Source: Streptomyces sp. 840.1 (GTDB lineage: Bacteria; Actinomycetota; Actinomycetes; Streptomycetales; Streptomycetaceae). From it: 64,000 nt of DNA. This document shows positions 25,254 through 34,504 of the stretch, in pieces. Numbering within the stretch: position 1 is the first letter of the stretch; every line of letters starts with the position of its first letter. The notes below the pieces were generated by a model. That model saw only the letters and a list, made by a program, of their open reading frames with translations, searched no databases and was not told the DNA's origin. Location of the stretch: positions 5,446,001-5,510,000 of the forward strand of contig NZ_RJUU01000001.1 in NCBI RefSeq assembly GCF_003751445.1, in the 5' to 3' direction. Position numbers and translations under genes: made by a program.

Positions 25254-27386
25254 TTACGCCGGAACGCTCGCCACGCCCTGCGCCAGGAACTTCTTCCCGT
25301 TCACCCGCTCGGAGACGCCCTCACGGTCCAGGTACGGCGTGATGCCGCCCAGGTGGAAGGGCCAGCCCGCGCCCGTGATCAGGCAGAGGTCGATGTCCTG
25401 GGCCTCGGCGACGACGCCCTCGTCCAGCATCAGGCCGATCTCCTGAGCCACCGCGTCCAGGACGCGGTCGCGGACCTGCTCCTCGGACAGGACGGTGTCG
25501 CCCTGCTTCAGGAGGGCGGCGACCTCCGGGTCCAGCTCCGGCTTGCCGGAGTCGTAGACGTAGAAGCCGCGCTTGCCCGCCTTGACCACGGCAGCCAGGT
25601 TCTGCGAGACGGTGAAGCGCTCCGGGAAGGCGCGGTTCAGGGTCTCGGAGACGTGCAGGCCGATCGCCGGGCCGACCAGCTCCAGGAGCACCAGCGGGGA
25701 CATCGGCAGGCCGAGCGGCTCGATGGCCTTCTCCGCGACCTCGACCGGGGTGCCCTCGTCGATGACGTTCTGGATCTCGCCCATGAAGCGGGTGAGGATG
25801 CGGTTGACGACGAACGCCGGGGCGTCCTTCACCAGGACCGCGGTCTTCTTCAGCTTGCGGGCCACCCCGAAGGCCGTGGCCAGCGAGGCGTCGTCGGTCT
25901 GCTCGCCGCGGACGATCTCCAGCAGCGGGAGGATCGCGACCGGGTTGAAGAAATGGAAGCCGACGACCCGCTCGGGGTTCTTCAGCTTCGACGCCATCTC
26001 GGTGACCGAGAGGGAGGAGGTGTTGGTGGCGAGGATCGCGTGCGCCGGGGCGACCGCCTCGACCTCCGCGAACACCTGCTGCTTGACGCCGATCTCCTCG
26101 AAGACCGCCTCGATGATGAAGTCGGCGTCGGCGAAGCCCTCCGCCTTGTCCAGCACACCGGAGACCAGGGCCTTCAGGCGGTTGGCCTTGTCCTGGTTGA
26201 TCCGGCCCTTGCCGAGCAGCTTCTCGATCTCGGCGTGGACGTAGCCCACACCCTTGTCGACGCGCGCCTGGTCGATGTCGGTCAGCACGACCGGCACCTC
26301 CAGGCGGCGCAGGAACAGCAGGGCGAGCTGCGAGGCCATCAGGCCCGCGCCCACCACGCCGACCTTGGTGACCGGACGGGCCAGGTTCTTGTCCGGGGCA
26401 CCGGCCGGGCGCTTGGCGCGCTTCTGGACCAGGTTGAACGAGTAGATCCCGGAACGCAGCTCGCCGCCCATGATCAGGTCCGCGAGGGCCTGGTCCTCAC
26501 GGTCGAAGCCGGCGGACAGGTCGCCGTCCTTGGCAGCGGCGATGATCTCCAGCGCGCGGTACGCGGCCGGGGCCGCCCCGTGCACCTTGGAGTCGGCGAC
26601 GGCCTTGCCGCGGGCGACGGCCTGGTCCCAGGCGTCACCCCGGTCGACCTCGGGGCGCTCCACCGTGACCGTGCCGTTGAGCACGTTCGCGGTCCAGATC
26701 AGCGACTGCTCCAGGAAGTCCGCACCCTCGAAGAGCGCGTCGGCGATGCCGAGCTCGTAGACCTGCTTGCCCTTGAGCTGACGGTTCTGGTTCAGCGAGT
26801 TCTCGATGATCACCGAGACCGCGCGGTCCGCGCCGATCAGGTTCGGGAGCAGCGCGCAGCCGCCCCAGCCGGGGACCAGGCCGAGGAAGACCTCGGGCAG
26901 CGAGAACGCGGGAAGCGCCTTGGAGACGGTGCGGTACGAGCAGTGCAGACCGACCTCGACACCGCCGCCCATCGCCGCGCCGTTGTAGTACGCGAACGTC
27001 GGGACCGCGAGGCCGGAGAGGCGGCGGAAGACGTCGTGGCCGCCCTTGCCGATGGCCAGCGCGTCGCTGTGCTCCTTGAGCAGCTCGACGCCCTTGAGGT
27101 CGGCGCCGACCGCGAAGATGAACGGCTTGCCGGTGATGCCGATGCCGGTGACCGTGCCCTCGGCGGCCTCCTTCTCGACCTGGTCGATCGCGGCGTTCAG
27201 GTTCGCCAGCGACTGCGGTCCGAAGGTGGTCGGCTTGGTGTGGTCCAGGCCGTTGTCCAGGGTGATGAGGGCGAAGTTGCCCGCACCGCCCGGCAGGTCC
27301 AGGTGGCGTACGTGCGCCTGGGTGACGACCTCGCCCGGGAACAGCTCGGCCGCACCCTTCAGAAGCTCAGTGGTGGTCGTGCTCAC
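25254..27386 (-). CDS. Bifunctional enoyl-CoA hydratase/3-hydroxyacyl-CoA dehydrogenase (FadB-type)
   Basis: 710 residues. GTG 27386 is used because GGAGG lies just upstream and it overlaps the thiolase stop by four bases (GTGA). The N-terminal crotonase domain has FAVGADLKG and AMGGGVEVGLHC (oxyanion hole). The central NAD domain starts GVVGAGLMASQLA, and GFHFFNPVAILPLLEIV is the dehydrogenase signature; the C-terminal helical domain is complete. It carries out hydration and oxidation in beta-oxidation. It acts with the upstream thiolase, as in FadBA complexes. Confidence 0.95.
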   Translation of the reverse strand: MSTTTTELLKGAAELFPGEVVTQAHVRHLDLPGGAGNFALITLDNGLDHTKPTTFGPQSLANLNAAIDQVEKEAAEGTVTGIGITGKPFIFAVGADLKGVELLKEHSDALAIGKGGHDVFRRLSGLAVPTFAYYNGAAMGGGVEVGLHCSYRTVSKALPAFSLPEVFLGLVPGWGGCALLPNLIGADRAVSVIIENSLNQNRQLKGKQVYELGIADALFEGADFLEQSLIWTANVLNGTVTVERPEVDRGDAWDQAVARGKAVADSKVHGAAPAAYRALEIIAAAKDGDLSAGFDREDQALADLIMGGELRSGIYSFNLVQKRAKRPAGAPDKNLARPVTKVGVVGAGLMASQLALLFLRRLEVPVVLTDIDQARVDKGVGYVHAEIEKLLGKGRINQDKANRLKALVSGVLDKAEGFADADFIIEAVFEEIGVKQQVFAEVEAVAPAHAILATNTSSLSVTEMASKLKNPERVVGFHFFNPVAILPLLEIVRGEQTDDASLATAFGVARKLKKTAVLVKDAPAFVVNRILTRFMGEIQNVIDEGTPVEVAEKAIEPLGLPMSPLVLLELVGPAIGLHVSETLNRAFPERFTVSQNLAAVVKAGKRGFYVYDSGKPELDPEVAALLKQGDTVLSEEQVRDRVLDAVAQEIGLMLDEGVVAEAQDIDLCLITGAGWPFHLGGITPYLDREGVSERVNGKKFLAQGVASVPA

Positions 27387-28603
27387 TTGTTGCCTCCGTC
27401 GAAGTGCGGGTTCTCCCAGACGACCGTCGCGCCCATGCCGAAGCCGACGCACATGGTGGTCAGGCCGTAGCGGACCTCCGGCTGCTCCTCGAACTGGCGG
27501 GCCAGCTGAGTCATCAGCCGGACGCCGGAGGAGGCCAGCGGGTGGCCGTAGGCGATCGCGCCGCCGAACTGGTTGACGCGCGCGTCGTCGTCCGCGATGC
27601 CGTAGTGCTCCAGGAAGGCGAGCACCTGCACGGCGAACGCCTCGTTGATCTCGAAGAGACCGATGTCCGAGATGGACAGGCCCGCCTTGGCGAGTGCCTT
27701 CTCCGTGGCCGGGATCGGGCCGTAGCCCATGACCTCCGGCTCGACGCCCGCGAAGGCGTAGGAGACCAGGCGCATCCGGACCGGGAGGCCCAGCTCGCGG
27801 GCGACGTCCTCGGCGGCGAGCAGCGAGGCGGTGGCGCCGTCGTTGAGCCCTGCCGCGTTACCGGCCGTCACGCGGCCGTGCGGGCGGAACGGGGTCTTCA
27901 GACCGGCCAGGGACTCCATCGTGGTGCCCGGACGCATCGGCTCGTCGGCGGTGACCAGGCCCCAGCCCGTCTCGCCTGCCTCGGCGTTGGTGCGGCGCAC
28001 GGAGACCGGCACCAGGTCCTGCTGGATCTTGCCGTTGGCGTAGGCCTTGGCGGCCTTCTCCTGCGAGCGCACGGCGTACTCGTCGGCGCGCTGCTTGGTG
28101 ATCGAGGGGTAGCGGTCGTGCAGGTTCTCCGCGGTCATGCCCATGAACAGGGCGGACTCGTCGACCAGCTTCTCCGACACGAAGCGCGGGTTCGGGTCCA
28201 CGCCCTCGCCCATGGGGTGGCGGCCCATGTGTTCGACGCCACCGGCGACCACGACGTCGTACGCGCCGAAGGCGATGGAGCCGGCCGTCGAGGTGACGGC
28301 GGTCAGGGCGCCCGCACACATGCGGTCGATGGAGTAGCCGGGGACGGACTGCGGCAGCCCGGCCAGGATTCCGGCGGTGCGGCCGAGCGTGAGGCCCTGG
28401 TCGCCGATCTGCGTGGTCGCGGCGATGGCGACCTCGTCGATCTTGGCGGGGTCCAGGTCCGGGTTGCGGCGCAGCAGCTCCCGGATGGCCTTCACGACGA
28501 GATCGTCGGCGCGGGTCTCGTGGTAGATGCCCTTCGGGCCCGCTTTGCCGAACGGGGTGCGGACGCCGTCGACGAAGACGACGTCCCGGATGGTACGAGG
28601 CAC
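27383..28603 (-). CDS. Acetyl-CoA C-acyltransferase (thiolase, FadA-type)
   Basis: 406 residues. Active-site Cys96 in SIDRMCAGAL, NEAFAVQ, GGAIAYGHPLASSG (catalytic His) and the second Cys in TMCVGFGMG are all in place. It releases acetyl-CoA from 3-ketoacyl-CoA in the last beta-oxidation step. ATG 28603 is first in a two-gene operon with the FadB-type gene, overlapping it by four bases; GGAGAG precedes it. Confidence 0.95.
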   Translation of the reverse strand: MPRTIRDVVFVDGVRTPFGKAGPKGIYHETRADDLVVKAIRELLRRNPDLDPAKIDEVAIAATTQIGDQGLTLGRTAGILAGLPQSVPGYSIDRMCAGALTAVTSTAGSIAFGAYDVVVAGGVEHMGRHPMGEGVDPNPRFVSEKLVDESALFMGMTAENLHDRYPSITKQRADEYAVRSQEKAAKAYANGKIQQDLVPVSVRRTNAEAGETGWGLVTADEPMRPGTTMESLAGLKTPFRPHGRVTAGNAAGLNDGATASLLAAEDVARELGLPVRMRLVSYAFAGVEPEVMGYGPIPATEKALAKAGLSISDIGLFEINEAFAVQVLAFLEHYGIADDDARVNQFGGAIAYGHPLASSGVRLMTQLARQFEEQPEVRYGLTTMCVGFGMGATVVWENPHFDGGNK

Positions 28604-28740
28604 GATGGCTCTCCTCCAGGGTGCGGGATGGCACTGCTGCGGGGCACGCCCGGAAGCGCGCCGCCACCGCTCATGCTACTTGCGGGTAACCAGACTGCCC
28701 AGTCCTGGTGCCGGGAGCGGCGAAGGTCACATACGCGAAA

Positions 28741-28777
28741 TGGCCCGGACGGCCCCCAAAACGGGTCGTCCGGGCCA
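28741..28777. terminator. Terminator hairpin
   Basis: tggcccggacg (28741-28751) pairs perfectly with cgtccgggcca (28767-28777) and the stem continues inward for four more pairs including one G-T. It lies between the RNase D gene stop and the thiolase start, and so ends the RNase D transcript. Confidence 0.8.
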
Positions 28778-28844
28778 TGCGGCACGCGGCGGGCGGCCGA
28801 AGGCCGCGCAACCTGGCGTGAATACGCCCCTGTCCGATGCCCTC

Positions 28845-30119
28845 TCAGGCCTCCGGAGTCAGCGCGTCGAACAGCAGCGGGGCCACCTGCTCGATCTGCC
28901 AGTGCCGTGCGCCGTATCCGGCGAGGGCACTCTCCACCGCGTCCCGGGTCGGATTCTTCGGCGGCTCCCAGCACACACGGCGCACCGTGTCCGGCGTGAT
29001 CAGGTTCTCCTGGGGCATGTGCAGCCGCTCCGCCAGCTCGGACACCGCGGCCCGCGCGGCGTGCAGACGGGCCGCCGCGACCGGGTCCTTGTCCGCCCAG
29101 GCGCGCGGCGGCGGCGGGCCCGTCAGCGGCTGGCCGGGCTGGGGGAGCTCCGTGTCGGGCAGCGCCTTGGCGCGCTCGACGGCCGCCTGCCACTGCTCCA
29201 GCTGCCGCCGCCCCATCCGGTGGCCGAAGCCGGGCAGCGCGGTCAGCGCCTGGACGTCGGCCGGGAGAGCCAGTGCGGCCTCGACGATCGCGCCGTCCCC
29301 GAGCACCTTGCCGGGTGAGATGTCGCGGCGCCGGGCGACCTGGTCGCGGGTGTTCCACAGCTCGCGGACCACGGCCATCTGACGGCGCCGGCGGACCTTG
29401 TGCATCCCGGAGGTGCGGCGCCACGGGTCCTGGCGCGGGGGAGCGGGGGGCGCCGCGGCGATGGCGGCGAACTCCTCCTGCGCCCACTCCAGCTTGCCCT
29501 GCCGGTCGAGCTCCTCCTCCAGGGCGTTGCGCAGATCGATCAGCAGCTCGACATCGAGGGCCGCGTAGCGCAGCCAGGGGTCGGGCAGCGGCCGGGTGGA
29601 CCAGTCGACGGCGGAGTGGCCCTTCTCCAGCGAGTAGCCCAGCACGCTCTCCACCATGGCGCCGAGGCCGACCCTCGGGAAGCCCGCGAGCCGTCCGGCC
29701 AGCTCGGTGTCGAAGAGGCCGGTCGGGGTCATCCCTATCTCGCGCAGACAGGGCAGGTCCTGGGTCGCCGCGTGCAGGATCCACTCCGCATCGTGCAGCG
29801 CCTCGCCGAGACCGGACAGGTCCGGGCAGCCGACCGGGTCGATCAGCGCGCTGCCCGCACCGTCACGCCGCAGCTGCACGAGGTAGGCGCGCTGCCCGTA
29901 GCGGTAGCCGGAGGCGCGCTCGGCGTCGACGGCCACCGGGCCGGAGCCTGCGGCGAAGGCCGCGACCACCCGGGCCAGGGCGTCGTCGGAGGCCACCACC
30001 GGTGGAATGCCCTCGCGAGGTTCGAGCAAGGGGATCGGCGCCGGGGCGACGTCGTCCGGGGGGGCGCCCCCGGTGGTTCGCAGTGAAGTGTCTGCTGCGG
30101 TCTCTTGGGCGTCGGTCAC
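28845..30119 (-). CDS. Ribonuclease D-like 3'-5' exonuclease with HRDC domain
   Basis: 424 residues, GTG start at 30119. DEDD exonuclease domain: VAVDAERASG (first acidic pair, Asp-Glu), LFDTELAGRL and a later LRYAALDVELL carrying the last Asp/Tyr-type motif. A helical HRDC domain for RNA binding covers about 215-300 (RRRQMAVVRELWNTRDQVAR). It trims tRNA or other stable RNA 3' ends. An unusually Pro/Ala-rich N-terminus precedes the nuclease. Separated from the upstream response-regulator gene by a 38-bp perfect palindrome. Confidence 0.88.
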   Translation of the reverse strand: MTDAQETAADTSLRTTGGAPPDDVAPAPIPLLEPREGIPPVVASDDALARVVAAFAAGSGPVAVDAERASGYRYGQRAYLVQLRRDGAGSALIDPVGCPDLSGLGEALHDAEWILHAATQDLPCLREIGMTPTGLFDTELAGRLAGFPRVGLGAMVESVLGYSLEKGHSAVDWSTRPLPDPWLRYAALDVELLIDLRNALEEELDRQGKLEWAQEEFAAIAAAPPAPPRQDPWRRTSGMHKVRRRRQMAVVRELWNTRDQVARRRDISPGKVLGDGAIVEAALALPADVQALTALPGFGHRMGRRQLEQWQAAVERAKALPDTELPQPGQPLTGPPPPRAWADKDPVAAARLHAARAAVSELAERLHMPQENLITPDTVRRVCWEPPKNPTRDAVESALAGYGARHWQIEQVAPLLFDALTPEA

Positions 30120-30143
30120 GTGTCAAGGGTATCTGTGTATGCG

Positions 30144-30181
30144 CGGCGCCCGTCGACGGAACGTTCCGTCGACGGGCGCCG
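30144..30181 (-). terminator. 38-bp perfect palindrome, terminator of the response-regulator gene
   Basis: 19-bp arms with no spacer (30144-30162 and 30163-30181), centred on aacgtt. In RNA it would form a long hairpin with the central bases as the loop. It lies 54 bases after the regulator stop and ahead of the RNase D start. Confidence 0.8.
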
Positions 30182-30234
30182 ATGCACGTAAACCAGCCGG
30201 ATCCGCATTTCTGCACACCGGCGGGGGTGTGGAT

Positions 30235-30897
30235 TCAGTGGATGATGCCCGTTCGCAGGGCCACGGCGACCATTCCTGCGCGGTCTCCGGTGCCGAGCTT
30301 GCGGGCGATGCGGGCGAGGTGGCTCTTGACGGTCAGGGCGGACAGGCCCATGGAGACGCCGATGGCCTTGTTGGACTGCCCCTCGGCGACGAGACGGAGG
30401 ACCTCCACCTCGCGGCCGGACAGTTCGCGGTAGCCGCCCGGGTGGCTCGGGGTGCCGGGAGGACGGCGGTGCATACGGGCGGCATTGGCGCCGATGGGGG
30501 CGACGCCGGGACGGGTGGGGTGGCCGATGTTGGTACGGGTGCCGGTGACGACATAGCCCTTGACGCCGCCCGCGAGGGCGTTGCGCACGGCGCCGATGTC
30601 ATCGGCGGCGGAGAGGGCGAGGCCGTTCGGCCAGCCGGCGGCTCGGGTTTCGGACAGCAGGGTCAGCCCGGAACCGTCGGGCAGGTGGACGTCGGCAACG
30701 CAGATGTCGCGCGGGTTGCCGACGCGGGGGCGTGCCTCCGCGATGGACGACGCCTCGATGACGTCACGTACTCCGAGTGCCCACAGATGGCGGGTGACGG
30801 TGGAACGGACGCGCGGGTCGGCCACGACGACCATGGCCGTCGGCTTGTTCGGGCGGTAGGCGACCAGGCTTGCGGGCTGCTCTAGGAGAACGGACAC
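30235..30897 (-). CDS. LuxR/NarL-family response regulator
   Basis: 220 residues; GTG 30897 with AGGAGG nine bases upstream. Receiver-like domain 20-125 with the phosphoacceptor candidate Asp69 in CVADVHLPDGSG. It is short of some standard acidic residues: the first strand reads VVVADP. A His/Pro/Arg linker leads to a LuxR HTH (ELSGREVEVLRLVAEGQSNK...IGVSMGLSALTVKSHL) at about 155-215. No histidine kinase is adjacent, so it is an orphan. DNA targets unknown. One rare CTA leucine codon sits near the start. Confidence 0.88.
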   Translation of the reverse strand: MSVLLEQPASLVAYRPNKPTAMVVVADPRVRSTVTRHLWALGVRDVIEASSIAEARPRVGNPRDICVADVHLPDGSGLTLLSETRAAGWPNGLALSAADDIGAVRNALAGGVKGYVVTGTRTNIGHPTRPGVAPIGANAARMHRRPPGTPSHPGGYRELSGREVEVLRLVAEGQSNKAIGVSMGLSALTVKSHLARIARKLGTGDRAGMVAVALRTGIIH

Positions 30898-31057
30898 CAG
30901 GCCTCCTGGGGAGTGGCGGGACGGGCCGGCTCGGGGATGAAGCCGGGGCGAACCGTGCTTGAAGGGTCATTGACCTCTTCGGCACGGGACGCCCGCTCCT
31001 TTAGAGGAAGATCACGATTTGGTGAGTAACAATTCGGGCAAATAGGACATGCGCTCG

Positions 31058-31063
31058 ATTGTA
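31058..31063 (-). promoter_or_regulatory. TACAAT -10-like box, possible promoter of the orphan regulator
   Basis: On the minus strand TACAAT lies about 160 nt upstream of the regulator start, in an AT-rich patch (30965-31080) that is the only promoter-like part of the 285-base gap. No consensus -35 is apparent. Confidence 0.3.
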
Positions 31064-31107
31064 CGAAAAGAGCGCCGGTGCCTGTGCGAGGTTTATGACG
31101 CAGTGTC

Positions 31108-31207
31108 ACGAAATGTGGATTCCGGGCCCGCCGCCACGAAATCTGCGGGCCCGTCGGCACGGAAACCTGCGGGCCCCCGCTGCTACGAAACCTGCGGTCC
31201 GCGCCGC
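31108..31207. repeat. Four degenerate tandem repeats at the 3' end of the DUF3000 gene
   Basis: Units beginning acgaaa at 31108, 31136, 31159 (acggaaa) and 31185 share the core acgaaaYctgcgggccc, 23-28 bases apart. The last unit contains the stop and final codons of the DUF3000 gene, so the others look like degenerating duplications of that gene end in its 3' UTR. Confidence 0.6.
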
Positions 31208-31851
31208 TGCGGCAGCGTCACCACCGCCGCGTCGGCGGCGCCCGACGGCGGCAGACCGGCGATCTGGCACAGCAGGTCGCCCCACGCCATCAGATGCGCC
31301 GCCGTGTCCGGCACGCCGCCGCGCCCCTCGCGGGGCGTCCAGGACGCCCGGATCTCGATCTGTGTCGCCGGCCGCCGCGCGCCCAGGGCGCCGAAGTAGT
31401 GCGAGCTCGCACGCGTGACCGTGCCGCCCGCCTCGCCGTAGCTGAGGCCGCGCGCGTCCAGCGCCCCGGTCAGCCACGACCAGCACACCTCCGGCAGCAG
31501 CGGGTCGGAGGCCATCTCCGGCTCCAGCTCGGCACGGACCAGGGTCACCAGCCGGAAGGCCCCCTGCCAGGCCTCGTGCCCGGCCGGATCGTGCAGCAGG
31601 ACGAGCCGGCCGTCCGCGAGATCGTCCTCGCCGTCGACGACGGCCGCCTCCAGCGCGTACGCGTGCGGAGCCAGGCGCTTCGGCGGCCGCGTCGGCTCGA
31701 CCTCCAGTTCGGGGCGGAGCCGTGCCGAGCGCAGTGAGTCCACCGCCGAACGGAACGCGGGCGGGACGGAACCACCCTCCGAACTGTCGTTGCTGTCCTT
31801 GCTGTCGGTGCCGTCGGATTGACCGGAGAAGTGTCCCTGAGCCGGAGCCAT
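31183..31851 (-). CDS. DUF3000 family protein
   Basis: 222 residues, ATG 31851. Conserved actinobacterial family without known function. Hydrophilic Asp/Ser-rich N-terminus (DGTDSKDSNDSSEGG), then a compact domain with PPKRLAPHAYALEAAV, RLVLLHDPAGHEAWQG and CWSWLTGALDARG. No membrane segment or catalytic motif recognised. In Streptomyces it is regularly divergent from hemE, as here, with 92 bases between the starts; a link to haem or to the nearby RNase D has not been shown. Confidence 0.85.
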   Translation of the reverse strand: MAPAQGHFSGQSDGTDSKDSNDSSEGGSVPPAFRSAVDSLRSARLRPELEVEPTRPPKRLAPHAYALEAAVVDGEDDLADGRLVLLHDPAGHEAWQGAFRLVTLVRAELEPEMASDPLLPEVCWSWLTGALDARGLSYGEAGGTVTRASSHYFGALGARRPATQIEIRASWTPREGRGGVPDTAAHLMAWGDLLCQIAGLPPSGAADAAVVTLPQRRGPQVS

Positions 31852-31943
31852 GCGGGGAAGAGTAGGCGGAACCGGAGCCTCGCGCAGGGAGGGACACCCG
31901 TGCGGAGCCGGGCTCCTTCCGCATGCGTGCGAAGATTCTGTGC

Positions 31944-33017
31944 GTGAGTGCCAACGAACGCCCTTCGGGCCAGCAGACGAAGACCTCCGCCGCCTACGAG
32001 TCGGCGTTCCTCAAGGCGTGCCGGCGCGAGCCCGTACCGCACACACCGGTCTGGTTCATGCGACAGGCGGGGCGGTCGCTGCCCGAGTACCTGAAGGTGC
32101 GCGAAGGCATCTCGATGCTCGACTCCTGCATGATGCCGGAGCTCGCCGCCGAGATCACGATGCAGCCCGTGCGCCGCCACAAGGTCGACGCCGCGGTCTA
32201 CTTCAGCGACATCGTCGTCCCCCTCAAGGCGATCGGCATCGACCTCGACATCAAGCCCGGCGTCGGACCGGTGATCGCCGAGCCGATCCGTACCCGGGCC
32301 GACCTGGCCCGGCTGCGCGATCTCACCCCCGAGGACGTCTGGTACGTCACCGAGGCCATCGGCCTGCTCACCGCAGAGCTGGGCTCCACCCCGCTGATCG
32401 GCTTCGCGGGCGCCCCCTTCACCCTCGCCAGCTACCTGATCGAGGGCGGGCCGTCCCGCAACCACGAGCACACCAAGGCCCTGATGTACGGGGACCCGCA
32501 GCTCTGGGCCGACCTGCTCGACCGCCTCGCCGAGATCGCCGGCGCCTTCCTCAAGGTCCAGATCGAGGCCGGCGCCTCCGCCGTGCAGCTCTTCGACTCC
32601 TGGGTGGGCGCGCTGGCCCCCGCCGACTACCGCCGCTCGGTGCTGCCCGCCTCCGCGAAGGTCCTCGACGCCGTCGCCTCGTACGGCGTCCCGCGCATCC
32701 ACTTCGGCGTCGGCACCGGTGAACTGCTCGGCCTCATGGGCGAGGCCGGCGCGGACGTCGTCGGTGTCGACTGGCGGGTCCCGCTGGACGAGGCCGCGCG
32801 CCGCGTCGGCCCCGGCAAGGCACTTCAGGGCAACCTCGACCCCTCCGTGCTGTTCGCGCCGACCGCGGCGGTGGAGGCCAAGACCCAGGAGGTGCTGGAA
32901 GCGGCCGCCGGTCTTGAGGGCCACATCTTCAACCTGGGCCACGGCGTGACGCCGAACATGGACCCGGACGCGCTGACGCGGCTCGTCGAGTACGTCCACA
33001 CCAGCACCGCCCGCTGA
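31944..33017 (+). CDS. hemE: Uroporphyrinogen decarboxylase
   Basis: 357 residues from GTG 31944 (GAAG nine bases upstream; ATG 31923 would add seven untypical residues). Signature PVWFMRQAGRSLPEY has the two arginines that hold substrate propionates. YFSDIVVPL carries the essential Asp, GFAGAPFTLASYLIEGG follows, and the C-terminal His lies in NLGHGV. It converts uroporphyrinogen III to coproporphyrinogen III in the cytosol. The coproporphyrin-branch enzymes hemG and hemQ lie 2.5-4.8 kb downstream on the same strand. Confidence 0.97.
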   Translation: MSANERPSGQQTKTSAAYESAFLKACRREPVPHTPVWFMRQAGRSLPEYLKVREGISMLDSCMMPELAAEITMQPVRRHKVDAAVYFSDIVVPLKAIGIDLDIKPGVGPVIAEPIRTRADLARLRDLTPEDVWYVTEAIGLLTAELGSTPLIGFAGAPFTLASYLIEGGPSRNHEHTKALMYGDPQLWADLLDRLAEIAGAFLKVQIEAGASAVQLFDSWVGALAPADYRRSVLPASAKVLDAVASYGVPRIHFGVGTGELLGLMGEAGADVVGVDWRVPLDEAARRVGPGKALQGNLDPSVLFAPTAAVEAKTQEVLEAAAGLEGHIFNLGHGVTPNMDPDALTRLVEYVHTSTAR

Positions 33018-33026
33018 ACCCCGGAG

Positions 33027-33054
33027 GGCGGGCGCCGCTCAGGCGGTGCCCGCC
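33027..33054. terminator. Bidirectional terminator overlapping a gene end
   Basis: ggcgggcgccgc (33027-33038) pairs with gcggtgcccgcc (33043-33054), one G-T pair, loop tcag. It spans the stop codon of the minus-strand flavoprotein and follows hemE by nine bases. Confidence 0.75.
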
Positions 33055-34421
33055 TTCCGTACGGCCGTCACGGCCTTGCGGGCCGCCACCAGGACGGGGT
33101 CCCAGACCGGTGAGAACGGCGGGGCGTACCCCAGGTCCAGGGCAGTCATCCCCTCGACCGTCATCCCGGCGGTGAGGGCCACCGCGGCGACGTCCACCCG
33201 CTTCGCCGCCCCGTCCCGGCCCACGATCTGCACGCCGAGCAGCCGCCCGGTGCGGTACTCCGCGAGCATCTTCACCGTCATCGGCCGCGCCCCCGGGTAG
33301 TAGCCCGCCCGGCCCGTCGACTCGATCGTCGCCGTGACGAACCGCAGGCCCACCGCGAGGGCGTCCTTCTCGCGCAGCCCGGTCCGCGCGATCTCCAGGT
33401 CGCAGACCTTGCTCACCGCCGTGCCGACCACACCCGGGAACGTTCCGTACCCGCCGGCGACGTTGGACCCGATGATCTGGCCGTGCTTGTTGGCGTGCGT
33501 GCCCAGCGCGATGTGCCGGGTGCGGCCCGCCACCAGGTCGAGCACCTCGACGCAGTCGCCGCCCGCCCAGATGTTGTCGTGGCCCACGACCCGCATCGAC
33601 AGATCCGTGAGCAGCCCGCCGTGCGGACCAAGCGGCAGCCCGACCGCACGGGCCAGCGTCGTCTCCGGCTCCACGCCGATGCCGAGCACCACCACGTCCG
33701 CCGGGTACGAGTCGTCCGCCGTGTCCACGGCGCTCACCCGGCCGTCCGGCCCGGTGCGGATCGCGGTGACCCCGGCCCGGTTCACCGTGGTGATGCCGAG
33801 GGCGTCCATCGCGTCGTGCACCAGACGCCCCATGTCGGGGTCGAGCGTCGCCATCGGCTGCTCGCCGCGGTTGAGCACGGTCACCTCGAAGCCCCGCTTC
33901 AGCATCGCCTCCGCCATCTCGACGCCGATGTAGCCGGCGCCGACGACCACGGCGCGCCGGCCGGTCGCCCGGTCCAGGGAGTCGAGGAGCGCCTGTCCGT
34001 CGTCCAGGGTCTGCACACCGTGCACCCCGGGCGCGTCCATGCCGGGCAGCGCCGGACGCACCGGCCTGGCCCCGGTCGCGATCACCAGCTTGTCGAACCC
34101 GGTCCAGGACGTCTCGCCGGAGTCCCGGTCCACGGAGCGCACCCGCTGCCCCGCGACGTCGATCTCCGTCACCTCGGTGCGCATCCGCAGATCGATGTCC
34201 CGGGCCCGGTGCTCCTCGGGGCCGCGCGCGATCAGGTCGTCCCGCCGCTCGACGTCACCCCCGACCCAGTACGGGATGCCGCAGGCGGAGTAGGAGGTGA
34301 AGTGGCCCCGCTCGAAGGCGGTGATGCCCAGCTCGTCCGGCCCCTTGAGCCGGCGCGCCTGCGATGCGGCGGACATGCCCGCCGCATCGCCGCCGATGAC
34401 CACCAGTCGTTCCGCCGTCAT
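33039..34421 (-). CDS. FAD-dependent pyridine nucleotide-disulfide oxidoreductase (CoA-disulfide reductase/NADH oxidase type)
   Basis: 460 residues; ATG 34421 with GAAGGGA five bases upstream. FAD motif VVIGGDAAGMSAA at 7-19. A single redox cysteine, Cys47, sits in SYSACGIPYW, the position used by CoADR and Nox proteins. NAD motif VVVGAGYIGVEMAE near 155, IWAGGDCVEV at about 280, and the dimerisation domain completes the fold. It probably reduces CoA or low-molecular-weight disulfides or oxygen with NAD(P)H. The family cannot be split further by sight. Confidence 0.88.
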   Translation of the reverse strand: MTAERLVVIGGDAAGMSAASQARRLKGPDELGITAFERGHFTSYSACGIPYWVGGDVERRDDLIARGPEEHRARDIDLRMRTEVTEIDVAGQRVRSVDRDSGETSWTGFDKLVIATGARPVRPALPGMDAPGVHGVQTLDDGQALLDSLDRATGRRAVVVGAGYIGVEMAEAMLKRGFEVTVLNRGEQPMATLDPDMGRLVHDAMDALGITTVNRAGVTAIRTGPDGRVSAVDTADDSYPADVVVLGIGVEPETTLARAVGLPLGPHGGLLTDLSMRVVGHDNIWAGGDCVEVLDLVAGRTRHIALGTHANKHGQIIGSNVAGGYGTFPGVVGTAVSKVCDLEIARTGLREKDALAVGLRFVTATIESTGRAGYYPGARPMTVKMLAEYRTGRLLGVQIVGRDGAAKRVDVAAVALTAGMTVEGMTALDLGYAPPFSPVWDPVLVAARKAVTAVRKAGTA

Positions 34422-34472
34422 GACAGTCCCTTCGATACCCCGTCCGAAGGCCCACGCTACGGCGCCACGGTC

Positions 34473-34498
34473 CCCGGGGGCGCCCTGGCGCCCCCGGG
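34473..34498 (-). terminator. Terminator hairpin after the DUF4349 gene
   Basis: cccgggggcgcc (34473-34484) and its exact complement (34487-34498), separated by two bases, between the DUF4349 stop and the flavoprotein start. Confidence 0.75.
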
Positions 34499-34504
34499 AG
34501 GCGG

